This document shows positions 35,300 through 47,072 of a stretch of DNA of 64,000 nucleotides, piece by piece. This DNA is from Hofstenia miamia (taxonomy: Eukaryota; Xenacoelomorpha; Acoela). The stretch lies in assembly GCA_004352715.1 (NCBI GenBank), contig SCFE01000052.1:1833214-1897213 (forward strand), written 5' to 3'. A program made the position numbers and the translations under genes. How positions within the stretch are numbered: position 1 is the stretch's first letter; each line of letters begins with the position of its first letter. The notes under the pieces were generated by a model, which worked only from the letters and a program-made list of their open reading frames with translations, was not told where the DNA came from and searched no databases.

Positions 35300-35930
35300 T
35301 CTCAGTGAAACACTTGGAATAACTCATGTAGGGATGGAATTAGGATAGTGAATTGAATACATCCGATACGTTTTCTAAGTCCATGTTAAGTACCTAGATC
35401 AATATTCAAGTTGTTAAAGCCTATATGCTCCAGCATTTTACAAGAAATGCACATTAACGATTCTGGCCTATAGTTGGAAGTTGCCGATCTACAACCTCTT
35501 TTATGGATTGGTATGACATTTGCAGATTTCTAGCTCGTGGGTATTACACAATTATCAATCGAGTATTGAAAAATACAAGATAATAAATATCTTTGAAATA
35601 AATCTCACAACTATATTAATATCTTCTCTTCTCAAACCATCGGTTCCAGATGCTTGCTAAACTGAGATAGGAAGAAATTAGGTTCATTTAACAATTTGAG
35701 AAATATTATCTTCAATTTCACGAGTATGAATTTTGCTATGTTAATACATTTGTGAGAAAATGAAATATTAAATTCTGACGTTTCTTTATCATCTAGAAAA
35801 GCATCTACGATCAAATCCCTGTCAGGAAGGTTTTGTCTGAAATTTCACTATTGCATATTATGTTGTTGATCTCTTAAAGAACTTGCAAGGATTTTTAAAA
35901 ATTTTATTCCCGACGTCAGTTTTTCAATAG
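35300..35930 (-). pseudogene. LINE reverse transcriptase, first half
   Basis: The minus strand gives a KNPCKFFK-like start, DLIVDAFLDDKETSEF, ASGTDGLRREDI (the G.DGl block), ANVIPIHKRGCRSATSNYRP (the VIPIHKKG...NYRPIS block), MCISCKMLEHI and HGLRKRIGCIQF (the QHGFRKGRSC block). Stops and frameshifts separate the pieces. Confidence 0.7.
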
Positions 35931-36317
35931 AAAAATGGAAAGTGTCTATTTCATACACGTTTTAAACAAAACCTAATAATCTATGAAACCATCTACGATG
36001 ATTTATTGGTGACTAAGCCTTCTTGTTTAAATCACGCTATTTCACTTTGTTGTAAAGTATGTAATGAACTTGCAAATTGAATTATCGCACAACACTAATT
36101 TTGAAGCAAATCAATTTAGTTTTCCCCCGCTTAGTGGTGTGCAATTAAAATGATTCAAATTTCTTGAGATGTTTCGATTAAAACTTATTTTAATTTCTTC
36201 AAGGATCCAATCTATAAGGTAGATATTGAAATATTTTACCAACAAGAAGTAATCACTATTTCAAATAAATGCTCCATTTTTTCAAACGAATCTAGGCAAG
36301 CAGCTACCTTATTTGGT

Positions 36318-36470
36318 TGTACGTAGCCAGGCCGGTGGCTTGCATTTGACATTTAGGGGGGGGGGGNNNNNNNNNNNNNNNNNNNNNNNNNNNNNNNNNN
36401 NNNNNNNNNNNNNNNNNNNNNNNNNNNNNNNNNNNNNNNNNNNNNNNNNNGGGGGGGGGGGAATGGCCCC
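36318..36470. other. Poly-G tract with an 84-N gap, next to a transposon-like end
   Basis: ACGTAGCCAGGCCGG (36318 onward) resembles the CAGTGGCGTAGCCAGG class of ends. It runs into a G homopolymer, N 36367-36450, and another G run. The gap sits within the homopolymer. Confidence 0.7.
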
Positions 36471-37013
36471 GCAAAGTTCAATAAATTAATCTTAGTTTTA
36501 CTCATATGAAATAGTCTTACACTTTTTCCTTGAAATTTTTAATAGAATGGCATTAGTATTATATATATTTCAACTAAAAGATATTCACTCTAACTTAGTT
36601 TCAGAATATTAGAATTAATACTATGGAGTTTTGTATCCAGGATTGCAAGAAGAAGGGGGTCACAGTGCCCCAACAGGGAAGGCCATGGCCTCCTGGCCCT
36701 CCCCTAGCCACGGCCCTGAGCAACAAACTTTAATTCAATTATTATTCATACTTCTTTTACTTTCACCTTTGAGTTGTACCGCTACCAATTTTAATGGTTT
36801 AATTTCAAGATCAATTTTCGTGTGCTTTATATGGGATTGAATTGAAATTAGAACATCACCACCATAAGAATAGCGATCCTTTCTATAAATTAACATGTTA
36901 TGAATCAATGATAGAATTTAAATTTCATTTAATTTTCCTTTAATTGATTTTGTTTTAATTTAATAATAATAATAATTGCTTTAATTAATAGTGCTTTTAG
37001 TGTTATATTTCCA

Positions 37014-37330
37014 CTACTGTTTTGTTTCTGATATTGAATTGTTTTCCAGTATCTTGATTAGCTGCTCTGATATCTCTAAACTTTTTCGTAGTCGAAAATC
37101 CTCCTCCCTTTCACTGGCACTTAAATCAATCCTAGCAAAAACGCCCGGTTTTCTTATGTTGTTTAGACGCTTTAGTAGATCCCACATCCTCTGTTTCGAG
37201 TCAGTACACAATCTTACAGGTCTTTTGTAGTCTTTATTCTTTTTTAGTAATGTAGTTACTTCTTCTCTCCATTTTTCTTTATCTTTCGATTCTTTAATTC
37301 CGAAAATAACTACGTTTTTTCTGGGTATTT
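37014..37330 (-). pseudogene. LINE ORF1-like C-terminal part
   Basis: An uninterrupted minus-strand frame reads SIREKIPRKNVVIFGIKESK, then TDSKQRMWDLLKRLNNIRKP and ARIDLSASEREEDFRLRKSL before the stop. The R.NVVIFGI start of an RRM-like domain followed by DLs..ErE..r.LR.. is typical of LINE ORF1 proteins. The upstream part is broken. It lies in the correct order and strand for the reverse transcriptase below 36000. Confidence 0.65.
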
Positions 37331-37345
37331 TTTCTCTAATTGAGC

Positions 37346-39553
37346 CCTTTTGTGACTGTTTTTACAGCAGCCTTTACTAACTGATGGGAATTAGTTTCAA
37401 TAGTTTTTAAAACATCAAAGTGCTTATTTTCTAAAGAATTGATGCTATTTGTAATGTTTTTCTTGAGGACATTGGAATAACTTTTGTTACTTTCCCCAAT
37501 GGTATTTACAAGGAATATTTTATTTCTTCTTTAAATAAAAAAACTGGTCATCAATACACGTCTTGAGATAAGCAGTTGACAAGTTAGAGCGAGTCTTAAC
37601 TTCCTAAAAAAAAGGCGCTATATTTTCTGTAATATTAATAAATTCAGAAGAATGCTTGACACATTTTGAAGCATTCTTATCCACAATAGTGATGATGGTC
37701 GTGAATAAAAGTCTCAATATAGGGCTTGTAAAGGCAATGCAACGTTGGCTATGTTTATCTTTGCTTTGCAACTAAAACATGAAAACATTGGATAATTTTC
37801 CTTTGTTATTCATCGCATGTAGAGCAATGCATTTTATCAACCATTTTTTCAATTCCCCCAATGTTTATATATCTGTTGGTGAAAATTCGCACAAAAATGC
37901 ACTGCAGTCCCCGATGCACTTGAAAACATTATTTTCTGATGAACATTCCAATTTCTTGAAATTCATCCCAATTTCACCAAATTACGACTTAAACAGTCAT
38001 GAATTCTAAATCCCATGGATTATCAGCTAATCTAAAATATTTATTTTTCCGTACATAGAGCTTATTGAGGAGCGCCGTGCACAATCCAAAAATAATTGTA
38101 CCTATATGGGAGAATAGAATGAAAGAGAAACCAATAATTCTATATTGCGTTTCAGATTTTGGATATCTATACTCGTTTGTGACTTATAATTTTTAAGGAA
38201 ACAATCATGGATCCCTGGGTATTTTAAGGTTGATATTTGCTAAAGAATAATATCATCTTAATGAATTTCATCCAAAAATGCCCACAATAAATAAGATGCA
38301 TCCATTATTCTACAACAAAGTAAAAGCTATTGGCTGCAACCTGAAACTTTAGCAAGAAAAGGCTGAAAATGCTTTCCTATTTTTTTTTAGCTGTATAGTA
38401 AAATAAAATAGTTTTTTTCTGAAAAGTTGCCTGCTTATAGGGATGCGTTGTTAACCAAAGTCAAATAATGAATACTTTAGCAAGAACATAATTTTAACTT
38501 TTTTGAATTGTTTATATTTTAATTCATGGCAACTGTTGCAGAATTTTATTTAATGTAATTATTTGGAAGTATATATTTTCTGTTTTGGCCTTGTCAATAA
38601 GCATAAGGTAAGTGAAATTTAGTACAGGAATACCCTGAAAAGAAAATTTAGCAAATAAAATCTTTCTGCCAGATTCCGCATTGAAAACTGCATTTTGCAG
38701 GAAATCATTTTTAATGAAACGTGATTGCGTAGAGAAGAAGACATATTTTGCACAACATTAACTTGAATTTTAGTTTGTTTCTGGTAGCTCAAACAATGAA
38801 ATATTTTTTAACAAAACATGTTAAGTATGTAAATTTTGTTAGTAACTGAAATATTTTTCAAAAGAGTCTCTTCTAGATTATCTTTAAGCGGTTTATTTTC
38901 TCTTTTTAAAGCACAAACTGTTTTTTGCACATTTTCAATCACTTTTCCCCAATCCTATTTGAAAATTTGCAAATTGCACACAGAAAATGTTGAAGATTAC
39001 TACAAAATTGATTGCAGTATCTGATGCATTTGAAAATATTAACTACTCTTTGATTTCTTGAAACGGATTCAAGTTACTCTACTAATTAAAGCCCGATTAA
39101 TGATCGCTCTGTGATGTAGTGACGATGACAGAATCTGGATTTGATATTGAGCAAAGTCACCCTTTAATCGGTTTTGTGATCAAAGCATAGTATAAGTTTA
39201 AATGTAAGACTGATAATGGTTAAAGAATAGTTTCTATTTGAGATAATTAATCGTTTTATGGACACATCCATTAGCAAACGTGCCAGAACTAATATTAATG
39301 ATGTTAAATTATTTATAATTTCTAACACAAATTTTTTTTGAAGCTTTAGCCCTCCGATTTTGAAAGAGTTTGTCACCACTGAATTAGTTGCTTGATTACT
39401 AATTCTTCTATAATTGTTAATTTTTATTCTTAATCCATGCATTGCCTAAATATTAAATTTTGATATAGTATTTTTTCTGTTATGGATTCTTTAGTTTTAT
39501 TCAATTTGACCATTTTTATTGCAAGCGTCTTTTGAACAATCACCAATTTTATG

Positions 39554-39584
<31 letters not shown>

Positions 39585-41089
39585 AAAATTTTACTTAGAT
39601 TAGCAATGATTATATCAAAATATTTTTAAGGTGTAGCTGACATAGCTATTTGTTGCAATAGTTTAATTTATGGAGCGCACTGATGCTTAAGGAAAGATAT
39701 ATTCCAAAAAATTTAATGGCATTTTTTAGACATAGGAGAAAAATTTTTGTTTCCCACAATTTAGTTTTTGCTTGTTTTGTAGTGGTTGACTTATTGAAAG
39801 AAGTATACTACAAATAACTATATAGAAAGAATTTTTAGTTATCAGTAGTATTACTTTCATTAACTACAAAGTTCATTGTTTCTAGGTGGTTGGACATTTC
39901 CAAAGATTTCTTCTGTCATTTTTCACTATTTAGTTGCAAATTAGAGAAAAGGAAACAAGTAAATTCAGTAATTGAGGCTTGCGAATTAGAAAGAACATAA
40001 TTTGGTATTTTAGTATGTAGTTTATTTATTACTTTATCAATGCCTAAACAGCATAATTACGTAATTATTTTAGAAGCAGCTACTGTAAATTACATAAGTG
40101 CAAAGCTATTGTTTTTTGCATGTTGCAATTCATATGCAGATCTCTGATCTCACCCATGACATGGGTTATACAGCTGGTGGTTGACCAGATCATAACTTTA
40201 TGAATCACAAATGCTAGAGATATACGTTGCGAGCAGAAAGTTTTGTTCAAGTTGGAGCCTGCCAATTATTCTACCTAGCTAATATTGCAAGATCAAGATA
40301 TGCATTAATGGTAGTTAACTGCCTAATCTATGGTAATTGAAAGTTTGAGTAATGACATAGTTTTATATTTCTATCATACATTTGGTATTTTGAAAGGAAT
40401 ATGATAAGCATGCTGATAAAAGGATTAGACTACCAGTGGTATACAGGGAACATTTGTACCGCATAGTTATACATGCAAAGTTCATGCATATACAGTAGCG
40501 TAACAGCCAAATATTTAAGAGAAGCCACTACTAGTATTCATTTTAAACAGACATGCTGCAATTAAACATCTTTAGCATATGTTCACTTACAATATTTCAT
40601 ATTAGTACTAATGATAATGATTTAATCTAATGCGTTATTAATTCCCTTCTAAACACACCTTTGAGTTCTTTTTAAGTGATACTACATGAATAAACGCAAA
40701 GTAACATTAACAGATTTTTTAGAATATTGAGAAAATTTGAAGCCACAGTTTTAGTATTTATTTTTTTGTTATTGTGAAATAATGCAAACAAGCATTAGTC
40801 ATCAACTTTGAAATGCGCATTATGCAGTTGCATATATTACTGGCAGAACTAAGAGTATAGTTAATAAAAGTTGACAAATGTCTCCTTCGACCCATGTCAG
40901 CAGGCCTAAAATAATGCTTGCAATTTAAAAGTCTGGAGTTGTATTTTGACTTATGTGGATCAACTTTTCATTAACTAAAAACATTTTTATACAAAAATGT
41001 AATTTTATTCAAAACTTAAAGAAAAAGTTTATTTTCAAAATTTAACAACTTGGCTTAAAAATAATATACAATTAAGAAGTTGTTCAATA
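37346..41089. other. AT-rich noncoding stretch
   Basis: A TA array sits at 39554-39580. Segments around 37850-37975 and 38930-39070 share diverged blocks such as TGATGCA(C/T)TTGAAAA, suggesting an old local duplication. No genes recognised. Confidence 0.4.
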
Positions 41090-41097
41090 CGTATTAC

Positions 41098-41295
41098 CAG
41101 TGGCGTACGCAAGGGAGGACATGATCAGGTTATCAAATTTGATTTTACTGATTAAATAAAAAATGTAAGGTAAAAATTTGAAAAATTTAAAATCTAAGAT
41201 AGAAAAGTGCATTTTAGGGTCCATTTTCTCAATATTTTCAAAAACTTTGTCATGACTGCAGTGTCCCCCATCAGAAAATTCTGCGTACGTCCCTG
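41098..41295. mobile_element. Complete 198-bp hAT MITE with perfect 8-bp target duplication
   Basis: The ends are CAGTGGCGTACGCA and, inverted, CAGGGACGTACGCA. The flanks are CGTATTAC at 41090-41097 and CGTATTAC at 41296-41303, identical. The 8-bp duplication and CAG start identify hAT. There is no coding sequence. Its right end is related to the element at 32786. Confidence 0.9.
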
Positions 41296-41303
41296 CGTAT
41301 TAC

Positions 41304-42217
41304 ACAGTTCACCGGCAATTCACAAAGCATTAATAGTAATTTGATTGGAATTGGATTAGATACGCTAATATTGCATCTTCCGTGGAGTGGCAATTTTTAT
41401 AAATTTTAGGGCCTGTAGCACGAAGTACATGTGCTTTTTCCCAAGACACTTTTTTCAGAATGGGAGATATATTGTTTTTTCAAGCTTTACGCAAAATTCA
41501 TTTAGTGGAGTATTTATCTAAATAATTGCCGACTGCAGGTTGAACATATCAACATTTCGTGTTTGGTAGCCATCTAGTGACGAAATAAAGGAATTACAGT
41601 TATTGAATGGTGACACATTTGTTTTCTTTGTTATGTAAATCATCATTTATACGATTTTATTATTACTAAAAAAGTTAAATTGCTTATATCATGAAATAAA
41701 GTAATTTCATCGAATTTCAATAAATAGTGCATTATTATTATGTATTCAAATTAAACATTAATCATGCTTTTTAATTATTTAAATAAGATTCAAAACTTTA
41801 AAATAATATATATGTTCCCTCTATTTTAAAGCGTCTATGCACGCAAGAAATTTTTATCAAACAGAATTTTTATTACCATATTAACAACCTTTATATAAAA
41901 GCTCATCGTTGTATACTACAGGCAAAGTAAAAGTCGTCATATTCCACTGACTTTTATATTTTTTAGATAATTTCTAATATTTATAGTTAAAACAAGTGCT
42001 TAATAACTTTATTTAATTGCTAACTAAATAAACACACTTAACAACATAAAATGTGATAATTACCCTGCACACGTGTACAATCTGTCATTAATACTTTTTA
42101 TATTTGGCAACTGGCTTTACATTATGATTAAATTAAAAGCTTAAAAGCCTTAATTCTAGTGCAGATAATTTTTTTGCAGTTCAATTTTTTAAATATATGT
42201 AGTGCAGGCTAATCGCA
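41304..42217. other. AT-rich noncoding stretch
   Basis: Nothing recognised. Confidence 0.4.
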
Positions 42218-42850
42218 GGGTGGAGTGAAAAAATGTTTTTTTTGATTTTTGAAAAACAGGGATTCTAAAGAAATGCTTCTACTTCTAGAGACACACTCTT
42301 TTATGTTTTATTTAGTTGCCATCCTAACTGTGCTGGCTACCCCCTATTTTTACTTGTAAAAGGGCAAAATCCTCCATTTTTTAGTTATGGCCTCATACTG
42401 TACACCAATTTATAGAGCTTCAAAAATCCAAGAAAACTCATGCAAACTTTTCAAGGTTCTTACTTATTTCCCTTATCAAGAGAAGTACTTAAATTTTTCC
42501 AGTATTGAAATTGCATTATGTAAACAGTTCAATGACATAATAGTCAAATTTAATATAAATTTTAAATAGTTCTCTTAACAAGGAAATAAAGAAAACCTGA
42601 GAAAGTTTATATCAGTTTTCTTTGTTTTTTGAAGTTCTTACAAAATTTAACAAGGCATACCTCCATAACTATAAAATTAAGAGATATTTGGAAGACTTTG
42701 CTATTTTGCCTTTTTGTAAGTAAAAATAGCCTTAGCCAGCACAGTTACGAAGTCAATTACATCAAAAAATGAAAAATGTGGCGTTAAAAGTAAAAGCACC
42801 TTTTTAGAAGCCTTTTTTAAAAAATCCAAGAAACTTTTTTCGCTCAACCC
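42218..42850. repeat. Long imperfect inverted repeat (foldback), about 270-nt arms
   Basis: The left arm starts GGGTGGAGTGAAAAAATG at 42218. The right arm, read inverted from 42850, starts GGGTTGAGCGAAAAAAG. Matching blocks run inward in the same order: CTAACTGTGCTGGCTA / GTAACTGTGCTGGCTA, CTATTTTTACTT in both, GGCAAAAT, AGTTATGG, CTTCAAAAA, AAGAAAACT, and AAACTTT with TTATTTCC near the loop. The loop is roughly 42485-42580. It lies 37 bp past the stop of GPCR 2 in that gene's direction. AATAAA on the minus strand at 42312-42307 would put the whole hairpin in the 3' UTR. Confidence 0.85.
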
Positions 42851-42886
42851 AAATCAATTTGGCAAATAAGAGTACAAAGAATAATT

Positions 42887-43495
42887 CTACGAAAATATTT
42901 TTAGAAAAGCTTTTCTAAACATTGAACCAGAAATCATATACAGGATGAAATTTATTGATGAATTAGTTATCATTAGTGCATTTTGAATCTGATCTACTAG
43001 CAATTGCACAGCATAATCATGCAAGTCATTAGTACTTAAGTTTAAGTTCACAGAATTAAGGACTACACTTATGCATATAAGAACACAAAATGTTAAGCTA
43101 TTGACTAATAACATTATAGTCAATCTCCGGTCAGCTATGCTATCATGACTTCGCTTCCTCAGGGTGTAAATGAAGAACACATTTGAAAAACACAAAATGC
43201 TTATAGGAATTACAAATGCAAACACAGTTACATGGACATTCGTGTACCAAAACAAAAATACTTCGCTTGCTTTCAGTTCACAGATGGAGTTGATCATTGT
43301 AAACTTCCAAAGATTTGGTGAGCATACCCCATAGCCAAATAAGACCACACAAAAACTCAGCCTCCTAGCTAACTTCGGTTTTCCATGGGTTCTATACCAT
43401 AACGGAAACTTTATTCCAACTACTCTATCTAGTGAGAGTACGGTCATGTGTAGAATTGCTGTAAATGTGCTTCCCCACGTATGAAAGTATGATAT
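42887..43495 (-). CDS. Rhodopsin-class GPCR 2, exon 2 (TM3 to C-terminus)
   Basis: The acceptor TCTTCTTTTAAG precedes 43495 and the exon runs in phase 0 for 202 codons to the stop at 42889-42887, giving a 295-aa receptor with exon 1. Cys of exon 1 to Arg of SLDRVVGIKFPLW is exactly 25 residues. TM4 ends YGVCSPN as in receptor 1; ECL2 has NSICELKAS; TM5 has VIPI (Pro5.50); the third loop is LRKRSHD; TM7 is ITNSSINFILYMISG. Shared signatures with receptor 1 include WGSTF/WGSTV, PLWYR/PLWFR, CSPN, RLTIMLL/RLTVMLL and NSS.NFI.Y. An open frame continues upstream of 43495 to an ATG at 43522, but that is intron: the paralogue fixes the boundary. The ligand is unknown, probably a peptide. Confidence 0.9.
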   Translation of the reverse strand: MSYFHTWGSTFTAILHMTVLSLDRVVGIKFPLWYRTHGKPKLARRLSFCVVLFGYGVCSPNLWKFTMINSICELKASEVFLFWYTNVHVTVFAFVIPISILCFSNVFFIYTLRKRSHDSIADRRLTIMLLVNSLTFCVLICISVVLNSVNLNLSTNDLHDYAVQLLVDQIQNALMITNSSINFILYMISGSMFRKAFLKIFS

Positions 43496-44287
43496 CTTAA
43501 AAGAAGAATTATGCTCATCCAAAAATTAAAAGATCAAATATTAAAAAATCTTGGGAACATTTCTCAACCAAATACAGTAATGTATAAACATCTTAGAATC
43601 CTTTTCATAAATATAGTTTTATCTAATAAGGACACGCACAAGGTTTAAGTTTAAGGATTAAGCATTTGGGTGGGATTGCAATTCAGGCAAGCAACTTTGT
43701 TTCAGAATTAACACAATGTAACAAAATGTCAGTTTTCTCGGCCTTATCTATGTCTTTCAATATTTCTAGACTAATTATTTAATCATATCATCGAAAAAAT
43801 AGCTATGAATGATTCTTAAACAAACATCACTGGAACAACACTACACTTTCCTAATAAAGCAGCATACTAGACCACATGGGACTCCGCTTTAAATACATTT
43901 TCTCTGTGTATTTTTCAATTTCAAATCTAATAAGCGTAAAACCAAATTTATACAACAAGCATTAGTTACTAAGGATGGAATTTGAAGCCAGCAGTAATTG
44001 AAATTAATCATTAACAGTAAGAAATTCACTCATAAATTTTTTATGACAAAAATGTGATCGAATAATGTATATTCCTGGAATCAACAGAAACATTGAACAA
44101 TAAGAATAAACAATTCCTTGCTACACTGTGTAATTTTTTTACATTGAAAAAAGTCACTACATTTCTTAGCACTATTGTATTTTGTCAAAAAATTTTTCAT
44201 CATATGCCAAATCGCATCATACATTTTTGGACATATATATTAATGTTTGCATTAACAATTCTGCATATAAATAATTTTTTTTATGCA

Positions 44288-45320
44288 CCAGTTCAGAAAA
44301 GATGTTTCAAAAGCAATTGGAGAGATTGGAGAAGCAAGTAGACAGTCTGGGTTGAAGTTTCGATAAAGTAAGTGTGTAAAAGTGATAAGAGATGGATAAC
44401 AGTGAGGAGTTCAGGAAAAACATTACTTTTGGGAGATAAAGAAAAATTGAGCAGATGATGAGAAAATGAAATCAAGACAAAGGAAGGAAAACAAGAGAAA
44501 GGTAAGGAAGGTATTGCATAGGAGATTAAGATAAAATATACGTGGGCTACTTCAATGTTGATATACTCACAGGAATTTGTGGGTGGAATAGGAGTGAATT
44601 GAGAGAGCTAAGCAGAGAAATAGAAAGTTACTAGTAGCAGAAAGAGCATTCAAATCAATCCAAAATGAAGGTGTGGATAGAATTTACATACCAATGCAGC
44701 AAGGTGATAAAGGACTGAAGAATGTTGGGACGCTGTGGAGATAGAGGCGATATTAAAGAAGTATATAGATAAGCAACATAAGGAATAACTTCTGAAGGTC
44801 TGCACTGATCTATGGAAATTAGGACAAATTTGGAGAGAAATAAGACCTACTAGAATAGGTTAGGAGCAGAGAGACAGATAAGATATAGACAGAAAGCAAA
44901 GCATTGAAAATACTGATAGAATACTGAAAACTGTCAGAGAAAATAGCAAAACATGATTAAGAAGAACTGAAGAGAGAGACAGAAGCCCTGATAACTGCAG
45001 CACATTAACAAGCAGTTACGATAAACTGGGTGAAGTAGTGCGTGGAAAGAATACCTGAGGTAAGTGTAGGCTATGCAAGAAGGAAGTGGAGATAGTAGAT
45101 CGACTTAGAGAAGTGTGTAAGAAATTAGCGCAGACTGAGAACAAATTCAAAAATAACAAGGGGAGCTTGAGTAAGCAGCATAGGCTAGAAGCAGGAGATT
45201 ATTGGAATTCCACAAGTCACAGATGACATAGAAAATAAGAAAATTAAAGCTACTTTGGGATTTCAACATACACACTAGCAATGCGATTGAAACAGCAAAA
45301 CTAGACAACGTAGGTTAGTG
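44288..45320 (+). mobile_element. R4/Dong-like LINE, 5'-truncated degenerate copy
   Basis: This GA-rich plus-strand sequence parallels the 3' third of the element at 46858-50090. It has blocks like FQKQLERLEKQVDSLG (44303 onward), then KCRLCKKEVEIVDRL (45063 onward; compare NCRLCKKEADTVDHL at 49421), then LSKQHRLEAGDYW (compare LSRQHRLEAGDKW). Its start lies well within the reverse transcriptase region, as expected of 5'-truncated target-primed insertion. It has many stops and no REL-endonuclease end beyond 45320. Confidence 0.75.
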
Positions 45321-45575
45321 CATTTCTTTACAACGTATATTTATGGAATACTTTTATGAGGGATGTGTTTACAAAAATTGCAAAGTAGACTATGCAAACC
45401 TTTGTGATTAAATTCATTGAAAAAAATTTCTTAGTTAAGAAATATGGTAAATTAGTCAAATCTGAAGATATATTAACGGCGAGATTTTATGCAATACTTT
45501 CTAGTTCTCTTACTGAAGATATCTAAATTTAAACAGAGACTTACAATTTGATTGCCTAAATCTTGATTGAGGAAT

Positions 45576-46030
45576 TTAACCTTTAGCTTCTTATATCTCA
45601 AAGCTAATAAAGATTTAAAATCTGAAAACACCACGTGATAGAGGATCTGCACTGTCACATTGATTAGCCACAGCCTCCGACTTTGCACACTGCCCGCCCC
45701 AATGAGATTTTTCCACATATAAAGAAACAGTTAAAGTATTTTGTTGCTTCCGCGTGCTCGAAACCTTATAATTACTTGAACTTGAGTTACGGATAGAATT
45801 CAAATCTTTTTTATAAAATTGCAATTTTCAATGAAAATCAGTTAATCTTTTCAATTACTTTAAGCACAAAAATACACTTTGGTACAAATTTTCAAAAATA
45901 CATCCAAGTGCGCTGAACAATGGATATGTCATGATAATCAAATTTTCTAATAAATAAGTTTATGGAAAGTTCTTTGTAAAAGTGGAAACGCTTTATCACT
46001 TTAAAAGGATGAAAAACAGTTTAAGGTTAA
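45576..46030. repeat. TTAA-flanked repeat, family 2, copy in GPCR 2 intron
   Basis: It begins TTAACCTTTAGCTTC and ends GTTTAAGGTTAA, so TTAA flanks both sides and the ends are roughly inverted. The segment 45815-45905 aligns with 12290-12390 in the GPCR 1 intron. No coding sequence. Confidence 0.6.
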
Positions 46031-46857
46031 GGAACACTAAGGTTACGTGATTATTTAAACGCCTGCTTTAAATAATTTAGAATCATTTTTTATTTGTCCC
46101 TTTTCTTCTATAAATAAAATTTTTTGAAATTTCACTATTAAGTCCATCCAATTTTCCGAAGAAGCTGATTAGAAATGATCACATTTGGTTTTACGAATCT
46201 GTTTTCAAAAAATTAACTAATTGCTCAGACGTAGATGCTAAACTAAACTCTGTAATCGTTCGTAGTTAGTCCAATTTGATTCTGTTCAGATTTAACTGTT
46301 AAAAGAATTTCTTCTTTATGTTGACGGACTTCTTAATTTGTCGTCAGTAATTGTTGATTAAAAATTTATACACAATTTCTGAATTACTTAGAAAGATAAC
46401 CAATTAATGTCGTTCTCTACTGGAGATTGAGTGTTAATAATTTATATTATAAATAATAAATAGCACATAATTTATTCAATGAATTTCCTTCGTGAGGTTT
46501 GAAATAGTTTGTGTTAAGATTACCTAATATTTTGAGAAAATACTAATAACTTTTGTAGATGTTGCAAAAGGGAGACTTCATTTGATTAAACGTAATGTTA
46601 AGAAGTCAGTTTTGGAAAAATTTCAAGGTGATATCATTTCGATCCAAAAAGATTAAAAAAGATGATCCGATTCAAATACATTTTTTGTCTTTGAGCTAGA
46701 ACTTCTACTATTCCTATTTTTAAAAAAATTTTGAATTTGCAGAATTTGGCTTGAACATATTTGGATTGAGGTCATAGCATAACCAAATTTTATTATTACC
46801 GCATTTGAATTTGAACCAAATTGAATAGCAATTTAGGGAAATGGTAATAATAATAAT

Positions 46858-46920
46858 GGCCCCAGTGGCCAAGGGGTAGAACGCGAAACTGGGATCGCGG
46901 GTTCGAGCCCTGCCCCGACC
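46858..46920 (+). promoter_or_regulatory. tRNA-like A and B boxes at the 5' end of the R4/Dong LINE
   Basis: TGGCCAAGGGGT (46866-46877) matches the Pol III A box, and GGTTCGAGCC (46900-46909) is a perfect B box, with about 22 bp between them. The T-arm (GCGGG, loop, CCTGC) can fold, but the acceptor stem does not pair and the anticodon and T stems would overlap. It is therefore a tRNA-like promoter and not a working tRNA. TAATAATAATAA (46845-46856) precedes it. Confidence 0.6.
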
Positions 46921-47072
46921 CTTTCCTAATATGAAAGTGACAACGAAAGAAAAGGCCCTCAGTCCCCGGCAGGCCTTAAATGGTGAGAGTGTGTGAAAAA
47001 TCTCCGGTCTAACAGATTCCACAATCGGGAGTGTGGACTCGAGAAGTGGTAGTATAGGATCCACACAGACCA

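Larger units (their letters stand above)
34100..37345 (-). mobile_element. Minus-strand LINE, heavily rearranged
   Basis: Reading down the minus strand gives an ORF1-like C-terminus (37330-37014), a gap-containing stretch where the endonuclease should be (37000-36000), the first half of a reverse transcriptase (about 35930-35300), a foreign or inverted segment (35290-34650), then the rest of the reverse transcriptase (34630-34143). Target duplications and the 3' end are not identified. The order fits a CR1/Jockey-like LINE of roughly 3 kb. A G-run gap and a TA array (34555-34577) interrupt it. Confidence 0.7.

Noticed and set aside
43496-43522. ATG at 43522 as the start of GPCR 2
   Set aside because: It lies just upstream of a good splice acceptor. 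A receptor starting there would lack TM1 and TM2, which are supplied by the 93-codon exon at 50417-50139.
46858-46920. Functional tRNA gene
   Set aside because: A and B boxes are good, but the acceptor stem does not pair and the anticodon and T stems overlap with no variable loop. It is kept only as a tRNA-like promoter region.
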